Source: a virus
Length of the DNA stretch: 59,311 nucleotides
Direction: 5' to 3' (one strand)
Virus record (IMG/VR): IMGVR_UViG_3300047457_000862
Location: 1 to 59,311 of that record
Positions 49,612-57,036 of the stretch are shown piece by piece. The position numbers and the translations under genes are program-made. The stretch's first letter is position 1. Each line of letters starts with the position of its first letter. Below the pieces are notes generated by a model. It had not been told where the DNA came from. It searched no databases and worked only from the letters and a program-made list of their open reading frames with translations.

Positions 49612-49631
49612 CTGGTTCGGCACATTCACCG

Positions 49632-49979
49632 ATGAAAACGAAAGACCAACTCAAACCAAACTTCGGGCCAGCCTACGCCGCCGCTATGTATCCCGGCCTC
49701 GCGGCAATTTTCCACTGCCACGGCTACGCGCTCGCGTGCCACGGAAGCCTCGCCCGCGACTTCGACCTGATAGCTGTGCCGTGGGCTGAAACTGTGTCAG
49801 ACCATGCGACGGTGCTGAAAGACGTGACGACGGAATACGCGCTGCGACTCACGGACGATGGCGAAATGAAAAACCACGGGCGAAAAGCCTACACGCTCTC
49901 ATGCGGATTTGGTGAGTGCGCGATAGACCTGAGCTTTGTGTCGAACGACCCAAGCTCAGCGACGCGGGAGACAATATGA
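49632..49979 (+). CDS. Nucleotidyltransferase-like protein
   Basis: 115 residues. The core G-Y-A-L-A-C-H-G-S-L-A-R-D-F-D-L-I-A-V-P-W has the G-S-x(n)-D-x-D outline of nucleotidyltransferases, and similar short proteins are common in phages. The start follows a repeat copy that lies between it and the previous stop. Substrate unknown. Confidence 0.65.
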   Translation: MKTKDQLKPNFGPAYAAAMYPGLAAIFHCHGYALACHGSLARDFDLIAVPWAETVSDHATVLKDVTTEYALRLTDDGEMKNHGRKAYTLSCGFGECAIDLSFVSNDPSSATRETI

Positions 49980-50464
49980 CGAACGAACGGAAACCAAAGC
50001 AGCCTGCGGTCCTTGGCGGGCCGTGTGAATGCGGCGATGGATATGCCGCGTGCAATATGGTGCTCGCCTACGAATGCACCCAGTGCGGTAGGCGGGAGGC
50101 TGCGGATGAATCGGCTAAAGCGCCGGACGAACAGGAGGCGCGTTCGCTGCAGCGCGTGGTTAGTCGCCTTGAGTGGACTTTCGAAGCAGAGTCGCGGCGG
50201 TGGCTGGGGCGGCTTCGTGGACATCCCGACCGCACGCTGTTCATCCTCAATCTCGTGGAGGGCCGCGACGACCGCTGCCACCTTCTTGGCGGGGTGATGT
50301 CCGACAGCGAGGATAGGCAACACACCCGCGCACTCGTGACTTGGGCGAAAATGGCGGCGGAGTGGTATCTCGACGACTTCGAAGCACTGCTGAAGGCGAC
50401 TAACAATCAAGCTCACCTACCCGCTCCGGCGGAGACGGTGGAGCGCAAGAAAGACAATCTATGA
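49976..50464 (+). CDS. Hypothetical zinc protein with internal repeat copy
   Basis: 162 residues from the coupled ATG at 49976. C-E-C (17-19) and C-T-Q-C (34-37) suggest a zinc site. A repeat copy encodes R-S-L-Q-R-V-V-S-R-L-E near residue 55, marking a possible join between the zinc part and the helical C-terminal part. Unknown. Confidence 0.55.
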   Translation: MTNERKPKQPAVLGGPCECGDGYAACNMVLAYECTQCGRREAADESAKAPDEQEARSLQRVVSRLEWTFEAESRRWLGRLRGHPDRTLFILNLVEGRDDRCHLLGGVMSDSEDRQHTRALVTWAKMAAEWYLDDFEALLKATNNQAHLPAPAETVERKKDNL

Positions 50465-50706
50465 ACACAGACACATCGAACGCAGAACAGCAGGAGCGGG
50501 TTAGGTGCAGCGCATGGTTAGATGCCTGTAAGCGGCGCTACGAAGCAGCAATCAAAGCGCACTCGAAAGCACAAACAGCGGACGAGGAAAATAGACTGTT
50601 TGACGAAGTGGTGGCTGCAACCGACGAATACAGAACCGCGTCGGCATCTAACGCTGAACGCAGCGGCGTAACGTCCGCTGCCGTGACTGGTTCGCCACCT
50701 TTATGA
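50461..50706 (+). CDS. Small hypothetical protein with repeat-derived ends
   Basis: 81 residues. A repeat copy codes for V-R-C-S-A-W-L-D-A near the N-terminus and another for the C-terminal S-A-A-V-T-G-S-P-P-L. The middle is a helical Ala/Glu region. It may be a cassette whose ends come from the repeat. Confidence 0.5.
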   Translation: MNTDTSNAEQQERVRCSAWLDACKRRYEAAIKAHSKAQTADEENRLFDEVVAATDEYRTASASNAERSGVTSAAVTGSPPL

Positions 50707-51065
50707 ACTCACTCGAAGTAATCAATGCCGAGAAACGCGCCTACGAGAAAGCGTGGAGATTGAAGAACATCGAAAGGTGTCGGCAATACTCGCGTGACAA
50801 TTACGCGAAGAATAAGGAACGCCGCCGCGAATATCGGTCCAAGTGGAGCAAAGCCAATCGCGCAAAGAAGAACGCCATAAACAAGCGGTGGCGCGAACGG
50901 CACCCGGATGTCGTGAAGGAATGCAATCGCCGCGAAATCGAGAACCTATCGGCAGCGTATGTAGCCAAGAAGATGCGCCTGCGTGTTAGCGAGTGCCCGC
51001 CCGAACTCATTCAACTGAAACGAACCCATATCCAACTGCAAAGAGAATTACGAAAAACCAAATGA
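50703..51065 (+). CDS. Basic helical protein resembling HNH N-terminal region
   Basis: 120 residues, extremely rich in Arg, Lys and Tyr (W-R-L-K-N-I-E-R-C-R-Q-Y-S and K-A-N-R-A-K-K-N-A-I-N-K-R). Similar Lys/Arg/Asn-rich repeats precede the HNH domain in phage homing enzymes, but no HNH motif follows here. The C-terminus has P-P-E-L-I-Q-L-K-R. Probably a truncated or helper DNA-binding protein. Confidence 0.6.
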   Translation: MNSLEVINAEKRAYEKAWRLKNIERCRQYSRDNYAKNKERRREYRSKWSKANRAKKNAINKRWRERHPDVVKECNRREIENLSAAYVAKKMRLRVSECPPELIQLKRTHIQLQRELRKTK

Positions 51066-51268
51066 CCACACCAACGAACATGCAAGAACTCCGCGCCGTG
51101 CTCTGCGAAACCATCGCCGCCGTTCGCGCAAAAGAAATCACACCCGACGCGGCGGAGGCCGTGAGTAATGCGAGCGGCAAAATAGTCGCGAGTTTCCGTG
51201 TGGAACTCGAATACCGCAGGATGCGAGGCGAAGTGCCTACACTCGGCTTCATGGAGGGCGGGAAATGA
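51062..51268 (+). CDS. Small hypothetical protein
   Basis: 68 residues from the coupled ATG at 51062; helical, Ala/Glu-rich (A-V-R-A-K-E-I-T-P-D-A-A-E-A). Resembles small phage proteins with a single helix-turn-helix-like hairpin. Unknown. Confidence 0.6.
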   Translation: MTTPTNMQELRAVLCETIAAVRAKEITPDAAEAVSNASGKIVASFRVELEYRRMRGEVPTLGFMEGGK

Positions 51269-51672
51269 ACTGCGACGACGACCACCACGCGGCTATGGGT
51301 TCCATCGCGGAATCCAGCGCCGCGCAGGAGCAGGCTGTTAAACTCGCAAACCAAATCGACAAAGCACTCGCGCTAGTGAACGAAGAATGCCCAGCAATGG
51401 ATCATTTCACAAACATCGTTCCAACCGTAGAATGGCTGATTCAGAAATGGCGCGAATGTCGGAGGCTTTGGTCTAAATCATGCCAATACCGGGACAAATT
51501 ACGCGAGGAAAATCAACGTCTCCGCGACCACTTTTCTGGCCTGATTTACAGCGCAGAACGCGCAGCCGATTTGATTATTTCCGTGAGCGACCGATACGAC
51601 ATTGATGTTGCGATAGAGTCGGCAAAGGCGGTGCTGGCGAACGATGAGATCAGCCGGGAGGCGGGAGAATAA
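51265..51672 (+). CDS. Hypothetical protein
   Basis: 135 residues, starts M-N-C-D-D-D-H-H, with a long helical middle and acidic end. A nearby weak copy of the repeat (GGTTCCATCGCGGAAT) is inside its first 20 codons but is too diverged to count. Unknown. Confidence 0.55.
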   Translation: MNCDDDHHAAMGSIAESSAAQEQAVKLANQIDKALALVNEECPAMDHFTNIVPTVEWLIQKWRECRRLWSKSCQYRDKLREENQRLRDHFSGLIYSAERAADLIISVSDRYDIDVAIESAKAVLANDEISREAGE

Positions 51673-51675
51673 TTT

Positions 51676-52110
51676 ATGAAAAACACACAAGGCTCGCAGC
51701 CCGCCTCATCGGCTGCATCGACGGGTTCGGCACTTACATTCGATGCGTTTCGTGCAGCGAACGTAGCACGCTGCCTCAAATGGCATCCCAAAGGAATCGA
51801 ATCGTGGTCGTCGTCAGACTGGCTCACCGCCGTCGCTGGCGAACTCGGAGAACTGGCATCACTGCTGAAAATGCGCAACCGAGAACGCGACGGGCTGCCC
51901 GGAAATAAGTTCAGCCCGACAGACAAACAAATCGCCGATGAAGTAGCCGACGTAGCGACCTACCTCGACCTGCTGGCATACGTGCTCGGCGTGGACATGG
52001 GCCGCGCGGTTGCGGAGAAATTCAATGCTGTCAGCGAGCGCGTGGGATTCCCCGACCGCCTCGAGGTGCCGAACGCAGAATCCACCGACGCGAAGCGTTC
52101 GGTGCGATGA
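51676..52110 (+). CDS. MazG-like NTP pyrophosphohydrolase
   Basis: 144 residues. From residue 24 the fold reads F-D-A-F-R-A-A-N, W-L-T-A-V-A-G-E-L-G-E-L-A-S-L-L-K, and near 88 A-D-E-V-A-D-V-A-T-Y-L-D-L-L, the E-x-x-E ... E-x-x-D metal site of MazG-type all-helical pyrophosphohydrolases. It hydrolyses NTPs or alarmone-like nucleotides. The first 20 residues are a Ser/Ala-rich tail coded by a repeat copy. Confidence 0.8.
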   Translation: MKNTQGSQPASSAASTGSALTFDAFRAANVARCLKWHPKGIESWSSSDWLTAVAGELGELASLLKMRNRERDGLPGNKFSPTDKQIADEVADVATYLDLLAYVLGVDMGRAVAEKFNAVSERVGFPDRLEVPNAESTDAKRSVR

Positions 52111-52130
52111 TTTGTTCGACATTTACGACT

Positions 52131-52757
52131 ATGCAAACACAAGAAGCACTCGAAACACTTGACGCCATGCAGCGTCAAGTCATTCACGGCTCGACAGTCT
52201 TCAGGGACATCGGCGACGTGATACGGAATCTCACGCTTTCATGGACCGAAAAACCGCCAGACCAAGAGGGATGGTATTGGATTCGTTTCGCTGGGGTAGA
52301 AGCGCGACTGGTCAGTGTGGCTCATAATGGGACCACTTTGGAATACTACATATCAGGAATGGGTAAATTTAACCTATTCTACCCGCCCTCGCATTTCGTT
52401 GAGTTCGCCGGACCTGTGCGCGAACCGTCGAACAATAAAATGAACGAACCAGAACCAACTCCACCAACAGACAGCGGGCGCTTGCCTGACGCTACTTGTT
52501 CGCCTGCGGACGTTTTGCGGATACGCTGCATTCACCACATTAACGTGCCGCAACAAAACACGGCAGAGCACACTGGCGCGGAATGTGGTGGATGTATTGC
52601 CGCCGAACGGGACGCACTCAGATCCAAACTGGAGCAAGTGAGGAGACTGGCTGAGCATCTTGGATTCTGCCAACAGGTCTCCCAGAGGGAGATTGCCGAT
52701 GCGCTGACAAGCATACTGAATCAGGCGAACAAGGATTCTGCAACCGATTCACTCTAA
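52131..52757 (+). CDS. Hypothetical two-part protein
   Basis: 208 residues from the ATG at 52131. Residues 1-100 form one domain with P-P-D-Q-E-G-W-Y-W-I-R-F; a repeat copy encodes R-L-P-D-A-T-C-S-P-A-D, and the C-terminal ~80 residues contain C-x2-C-type zinc residues and a helix (D-A-L-R-S-K-L-E-Q-V-R-R-L). It looks like two modules joined at the repeat. Last gene of the plus-strand cluster. Confidence 0.55.
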   Translation: MQTQEALETLDAMQRQVIHGSTVFRDIGDVIRNLTLSWTEKPPDQEGWYWIRFAGVEARLVSVAHNGTTLEYYISGMGKFNLFYPPSHFVEFAGPVREPSNNKMNEPEPTPPTDSGRLPDATCSPADVLRIRCIHHINVPQQNTAEHTGAECGGCIAAERDALRSKLEQVRRLAEHLGFCQQVSQREIADALTSILNQANKDSATDSL

Positions 52758-52781
52758 CCGTTCGTCTAATCAAAATCCGAC

Positions 52782-54632
52782 CTACCCCTGCACGTTCGCC
52801 GCGCTGGTCTCCCCGGGCATCGAAAGCAACCCGAGCTGGAGCGCCCTGATCGCAACGTGGCTCTCGCAGTCCGAGAGATGGTTCTCCTGATGAAGCTCAA
52901 CCCATGTCCACTCTACCTTGCCAGTGCGCTTATTCTTCTGCTGGCGCTTCACGCGTGAGTTCAAGTGGCGCTGGTAGCGGTCGCTCACGTTGATTGAAGC
53001 GTGCCAGATAACGGGGTCCGCGTAGCGCAGGCTCGACACGAGATCGAGGGCTCCGTTCTTCGAGAACTTCACGAATCGCACGCGCTGGACAGTGCGGTTC
53101 TCCCATGCGGTTCCGAGGAGCGGATCGCGGAACTGGACCTGTGAGTAAATCCTGGTGGTTCTCGTTCCATTCGGCCCTGGGTGGTAGAACTCCTTCGTGT
53201 TTGATCCCCAGATGCCGCGCCATCCGTAGCTGAGTATGATTCGGCCGACAGCGTTCGGTCGGTTCGCCATATCCACGGTGACGTTCTCGTCCGCAACTCC
53301 GTATTCGATCTGGACCTTCTTGATGTCGTCCTCGGTGTCCACGCGCTCCGCAAACACCAGCCAGCTCTCGCCGTGCGGCTTCTGTGGCGTCGGGCGGGCG
53401 AACTTCCGCACCAGCACCCAGTAGTGCCCCTCCTGCGCGTCCACGGCCATAAGCGGGACGGAGTCCTCCGGGGTCGATGTAATCTCCTCCAGCGGGATTT
53501 CCTTGTGATCGTAGCCGCGTGACTCGTCCCACGGTTCCGCAAGCCACGAGTTGATGAAGTTCTGCATGTCGCGCAGCAGCCCCTTGGATGTGAGATACTG
53601 AACTGCCACGGCCGACAGCGACGTCTGCTGCGACAGGATCGAGTATAGCGAGCTGAGTTGATACCCGAACCAGCCCGGGGCGCACTGCGAGTTTGTCGGG
53701 GTCCATATCCCCTCGCTGAGCATTGCCTGCCTCTCGATGTCCTGAATCTCTCCTCCGCACTCCTGACAGCGATAGAAGGCGTTCCTCGCCACTTTCTCCA
53801 TGTCCCACGCCCCATCGGTCTTCGATTCCTCCTCAGACTCTCTCCACCACCGCACCCCGCAATCGCCGTGCTCCTCCGACTTCGTTGTGAACATCAACCG
53901 GATGCGCCGTTCGCACCGCGGGCATGGGAGCATGTAGTATCGCTGGTCTGTCTTCAGGAACTCGGTCCAGATCATCCGGTTCGCCAGCGTCGGCGTGGAC
54001 GATTTCACCACCAGCGGGAACGGGTAGGTCTTCGTGCGCTCCTCCGCCAGTTTGATCGCCGCTGCCTCGAACTTCGACTCGTCGCCATACTTGTCCGTCT
54101 CGTCCATCCACAGCAGCCCTACGGGTCGGCTGGAAAGGTTCGCCGGAGAGTTGGAGCCTACAAAGTTGAGCACCATCGACGAGAAGTGCTGCTCCATGAA
54201 TCCGAAGAGATGCTTGTCGAACTCGCCGGATGCCGATCGAGGGACCATCGCCGCTGCCTGGGCGCACGCCCTGACGAACTTCTGCCACCGCGACTTCGAG
54301 AATGACTTCGCGAGCTCGCCATTCGGAAGCACCCACATGGCGTCCTGCGGATCCCGGGCCAGCCGATAGAGCATCCCGAGCTGCATGACCGAGGTTTTCC
54401 CGCTCTGCGTTCCGAACACCAGGACGAGGTGCTTTGAGTCCTTCTGCCCGATCCGCTCCAGCGGCTCCCTCAGATACGGAGTGAGCGTCATCGATGCCCG
54501 CCCCTGCACGGCACCAGTAGGGATGTCGCAGTTCGCCTCCACCCAGCTCACCACACTCTCGGTGGTCGGAGGCCTCAGTGCGTCCCTGAACCGCTGTTGC
54601 AGCTCCCTCAGTGCTTCAAGTCGATTACTCAT
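52782..54632 (-). CDS. Terminase large subunit (lambda GpA-like)
   Basis: 616 residues from the ATG at 54632, which overlaps the small-subunit end by 8 bases; the longer frame to 54683 lies in that gene. ATPase half: Walker A G-T-Q-S-G-K-T (74-80) and Walker B L-L-W-M-D177-E178. Two zinc pairs follow (C-P-R-C, C-Q-E-C), typical of the GpA group. The nuclease half begins L-M-A-V-D-A-Q-E-G. It packages DNA through the portal. It is about 31 kb from the portal gene on the same strand, an unusual arrangement. Confidence 0.9.
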   Translation of the reverse strand: MSNRLEALRELQQRFRDALRPPTTESVVSWVEANCDIPTGAVQGRASMTLTPYLREPLERIGQKDSKHLVLVFGTQSGKTSVMQLGMLYRLARDPQDAMWVLPNGELAKSFSKSRWQKFVRACAQAAAMVPRSASGEFDKHLFGFMEQHFSSMVLNFVGSNSPANLSSRPVGLLWMDETDKYGDESKFEAAAIKLAEERTKTYPFPLVVKSSTPTLANRMIWTEFLKTDQRYYMLPCPRCERRIRLMFTTKSEEHGDCGVRWWRESEEESKTDGAWDMEKVARNAFYRCQECGGEIQDIERQAMLSEGIWTPTNSQCAPGWFGYQLSSLYSILSQQTSLSAVAVQYLTSKGLLRDMQNFINSWLAEPWDESRGYDHKEIPLEEITSTPEDSVPLMAVDAQEGHYWVLVRKFARPTPQKPHGESWLVFAERVDTEDDIKKVQIEYGVADENVTVDMANRPNAVGRIILSYGWRGIWGSNTKEFYHPGPNGTRTTRIYSQVQFRDPLLGTAWENRTVQRVRFVKFSKNGALDLVSSLRYADPVIWHASINVSDRYQRHLNSRVKRQQKNKRTGKVEWTWVELHQENHLSDCESHVAIRALQLGLLSMPGETSAANVQG

Positions 54633-55248
54633 ACATTTTCTGCGCCTCCGTGATAATTTCCGTCGCTGCCGCCTCAAGCACATCGAACGCCCTGCGCGGG
54701 TCGGCTGGGTTACAGAGCGTGCATTTCGCCTGCGGGAGACGCTTCAGCCTGCCAATCATCAGATCCCACCCCTTCCTGAACATCTCCGTTGCTTCAGCCA
54801 GCGGGACAAGCACCCTGCGCTGCGCCTGCTCCTCGCGGTACGCCTTTTCCGCCGCGAACCGGGCCTCGATAGCCTTCGTGTGGATCGAGAGCGCTGGCGC
54901 GACCGCAGCGGGCTTTCCGGACGCCATGGCATCATCGAGCATCTTTTTCGCCTGAATCTGTGCCATGATCGCCGACTTCAGTGCCCCCTCCAGCGACATA
55001 TCCGCCGCGCTCGACGCATCCTTCCTCGGTCTGCCCCTTTTCCTCTTGGGTGGCTCGATCGACGCCACAACCTCCTCCATTTGCTCTGCCGCCCGCTTCC
55101 CTCCGGCCGACTTTCTCGACCTGGCATTCGCCTCCCGCCACTCCGTAGCGGCTTCTTCTGAGTCCAACGGCATCCCCTTCGTCGTGAGCTTCCTCACATA
55201 CTCCCGGGAGACGCCCCATCTGCGGGCAAGTTCAGCTTGGCGTATCAT
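54625..55248 (-). CDS. Terminase small subunit
   Basis: 207 residues. N-terminal helix-turn-helix (Q-A-E-L-A-R-R-W-G-V-S-R-E-Y-V-R-K-L), an AT-hook-like K-R-K-R-G-R-P-R-K near 70, and long helices to a C-terminus next to the large-subunit start. It binds the packaging site. A GTTGACG lies 38 bases before the ATG, but no suitable -10 box follows at the usual distance. Confidence 0.8.
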   Translation of the reverse strand: MIRQAELARRWGVSREYVRKLTTKGMPLDSEEAATEWREANARSRKSAGGKRAAEQMEEVVASIEPPKRKRGRPRKDASSAADMSLEGALKSAIMAQIQAKKMLDDAMASGKPAAVAPALSIHTKAIEARFAAEKAYREEQAQRRVLVPLAEATEMFRKGWDLMIGRLKRLPQAKCTLCNPADPRRAFDVLEAAATEIITEAQKMYE

Positions 55249-55597
55249 CTTCAGTAGTCAGTTCTACCCAGAGCCGCTCACGTCAACCTTAATTCCGTGA
55301 AATACCAAATAAAAACTCGAAACGCTGGTTCCCAGGACACCTCAAGCCCTCTGAGGGAAGAGATTCCTTGACCACCACCGCAACAATTTCACGCAATAAT
55401 GCCAGTTGACGAGGTCCGCGCCGGTGGATATGGCAGCAACACCTTCCTTGACTGCGCTACGGCTCCGGGGCTGCGGCGTGTGAGACATGCGGGATCGCAA
55501 TACCGCAGGAGGCCGAGTGGTGGCAGTAGTAGCGTATGACGATGCGTGAGGCTGCCGCTGCTCGACAGGCGAATCAGAATACACTTACACTTCGACT
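55249..55597. other. Non-coding stretch upstream of the terminase genes
   Basis: About 350 bases with no supported gene, tRNA or terminator; only short chance frames on both strands. It separates the divergent terminase operon from the genes to the right and may hold the packaging (cos/pac) site and promoters, but no direct or inverted repeats stand out. Confidence 0.35.
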
Positions 55598-55745
55598 ATG
55601 CGCTTCCTGTCTTACAATCTCGTCTCCCTCACCTGCCTCATCATTGCTGGCTCGCTCATCTGGGGCGGACAAAGACCATTGGGGATGGTTCCTGGTCATC
55701 GGTGCGTTAACGGCCGTTGTTCCGGACGGCAAATCGAAAGATTGA
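55598..55745 (+). pseudogene. Small two-helix membrane gene with probable frameshift
   Basis: From ATG 55598 the frame gives a hydrophobic helix (FLSYNLVSLTCLIIAGSLIWG). Immediately after, the frame that makes sense changes: D-K-D-H-W-G-W-F-L-V-I-G-A-L-T-A-V-V-P continues in the second frame to TGA at 55743-55745. Together they make a typical small two-helix phage membrane protein. Either a one-base indel or a chance combination. Confidence 0.4.
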
Positions 55746-55891
55746 CACGGCGATTTCTGCGCCCTAGCACGGCGACGTGACGCTCGGCGTTGTGTTGCCT
55801 CGGGAGATCCGGGGCTAGGTTAAATCGCTGGCTCGACGGCTGGTTTGGATCTTCCTCATGAATCAGAGCTGGGTGTCACAACAAATAATTT

Positions 55892-55963
55892 GAGCGCGTC
55901 GTCTAATCAGGACACCTCCACAGGCGTAGTGAAATGCAGGTTCAAATCCTGCCGCGCTCACCA
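55892..55963 (+). tRNA. tRNA-like sequence with degenerate anticodon arm
   Basis: The 7-bp acceptor stem (GAGCGCG / CGCGCTC) is perfect, the T arm is perfect (GCAGG, loop TTCAAAT, CCTGC) and A73 plus CCA are encoded (55960-55963). A short D arm (GTC / GAC) is possible. The bases 55915-55931 do not form a normal 5-bp anticodon stem and no T33-like position is found, so no anticodon can be called. Total length, 72 bases, is normal. It may be a decayed tRNA, a tRNA mimic or an attachment-site relic. Confidence 0.5.
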
Positions 55964-56154
55964 ATCTCGCCCGTAAGCAACCGGGCAAATGACCGTGACT
56001 GCGAAGTACAAGCACAGCGGACAATCGGGTAAGAGTAAATCCCGGTCGCTCTTCTCGGCGGCGTAGAACTGCCCGAGAAAGATTTTCCTTCCATTCCCCG
56101 CAGAACATGAGCTACACGCTCACCTGCCATCGAGACATGCTCTCGGCGGCAATT
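55964..56154. other. Gap between tRNA-like sequence and RNA ligase
   Basis: About 190 bases. A small CCCG / CGGG stem lies next to the CCA end (55971-55986 region). No gene, terminator or promoter is evident. Confidence 0.3.
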
Positions 56155-56176
56155 ACTGAACATACACTGAACATAC
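56155..56176. repeat. Tandem 11-bp repeat before the RNA ligase gene
   Basis: ACTGAACATAC is repeated twice without a gap (56155-56165, 56166-56176), ending two bases before the RNA ligase ATG. Could be a regulator site or chance duplication. Confidence 0.5.
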
Positions 56177-56177
56177 A

Positions 56178-56789
56178 ATGAATAACGAACTCGAATTCAC
56201 TGAATTCCCAAAGATAGCGCGACTCTCTCGCGACTGCATCATTACTGAGAAGCTGGATGGCACAAATGCCCAGATCTGCATCACCGAGGACGGCGTAATG
56301 TACGTCGGATCTCGCTCCAGATGGATCACCCCGGAAGATGACAATTACGGATTTGCAAGCTGGGCTCGCGACAACAAGGAAGAGTTATTGAAGCTCGGGC
56401 CAGGCCGCCACTTCGGCGAGTGGTGGGGGCAGGGCATCCAGCGCAAATATGGGATGACAGAAAAGCGCTGGAGCCTATTCAACGTCGCTCGCTGGTGCCT
56501 TCACGGTACCGAGCCGCAGCGCATCATCACAGAAGACCCACGTATTGAGAAATACCAAGAAGTGCTTCCTTCCTGCTGTCATCTCGTTCCGTTGATGTAT
56601 CGAGGCCCATTTGTCACATCGACTATCGAATGGCATCTCGACCTTTTGCGCAAGAATGGAAGCCTTGCATCACCTGGCTTCATGCGGCCAGAGGGCATCG
56701 TGTGCTACCACATCGCTGCTGGGGTTGCGTTCAAGAAAACGGTCGAGAATGACGCGTCCAGGAAAGGTTTTTCGAAAACGATCATCTAA
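56178..56789 (+). CDS. RNA ligase
   Basis: 203 residues. Motif I is E-K25-L-D-G-T-N, where the Lys takes AMP; then Y-V-G-S-R-S-R-W, motif III H-F-G-E-W-W-G, motif IV P-E-G-I-V-C-Y and motif V F-K-K-T follow in order. This is a short nucleotidyltransferase-fold RNA ligase of the Rnl type. In T4 and other phages such ligases repair tRNAs cut in the anticodon loop by host defences. The tRNA-like sequence lies just upstream. Confidence 0.85.
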   Translation: MNNELEFTEFPKIARLSRDCIITEKLDGTNAQICITEDGVMYVGSRSRWITPEDDNYGFASWARDNKEELLKLGPGRHFGEWWGQGIQRKYGMTEKRWSLFNVARWCLHGTEPQRIITEDPRIEKYQEVLPSCCHLVPLMYRGPFVTSTIEWHLDLLRKNGSLASPGFMRPEGIVCYHIAAGVAFKKTVENDASRKGFSKTII

Positions 56790-56798
56790 TCACTCGCA

Positions 56799-56944
56799 AT
56801 GAAAAACATAGAATCAATCCGGCATCTCAAGAATGCCGCGCAAACACTCAGAACGCTCCGCCCGAATTTCCTCAAGGAGATCGCGGAGCCTCGGTGCGAC
56901 AAGCCCGCAACGCCATCGACGCAGCCATGAAAGGAGCCGAATGA
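56799..56944 (+). pseudogene. Small helical gene with probable frameshift
   Basis: ATG 56799 opens M-K-N-I-E-S-I-R-H-L-K-N-A-A-Q-T-L-R-T-L and stops at TGA 56928-56930 after 43 codons. In another frame from about 56888 the sequence A-S-V-R-Q-A-R-N-A-I-D-A-A-M-K-G-A-E ends at TGA 56942-56944, overlapping the next ATG as most genes here do. Together they fit a known small two-helix phage protein type, so one base may be missing or added near 56880-56890. Confidence 0.45.
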
Positions 56945-57033
56945 GCGACGATCAAATAGAATTCATCGGGCAAGTCGCGATCCTCATCGTGGCAATAATT
57001 TGCATCACGGCACTCATCATCAAATTCGGTTAA
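56941..57033 (+). CDS. One-helix membrane peptide
   Basis: 30 residues: short acidic start, then VAILIVAIICITALIIKFG. Overlaps the previous stop by 4 bases. Similar tiny membrane peptides occur at 25013, 31202 and 31300. Longer frames through it begin in unrelated sequence. Confidence 0.55.
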   Translation: MSDDQIEFIGQVAILIVAIICITALIIKFG

Positions 57034-57036
57034 TTT

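Larger units (their letters stand above)
49187..52505 (+). repeat. Family of eight ~23-28-bp repeats at gene ends
   Basis: Related copies lie at 49187-49209, 49601-49623, 50145-50167, 50503-50525, 50676-50698, 51711-51733, 52100-52122 and 52478-52505. Consensus about CGCTGC-N4-GACTGGTTCGGC, usually preceded by GTTCG or GGTTCG. Two copies (50145, 50503) end in TGGTTAG instead, resembling the GTTRRRY core of integron attC sites. Most fall at the boundary or within the first or last 30 codons of small genes. The span covers the whole cluster; only the listed sites are repeats. Confidence 0.55.

Noticed and set aside
50641-50698. A full integron attC site
   Set aside because: An RYYYAAC-like start and a central stem are present, but the matching GTTRRRY end is missing, so only a resemblance is claimed.
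55342-55584. Minus-strand 80-codon frame upstream of the terminase small subunit
   Set aside because: No start signal, low-complexity composition and no homology impression; treated as non-coding.
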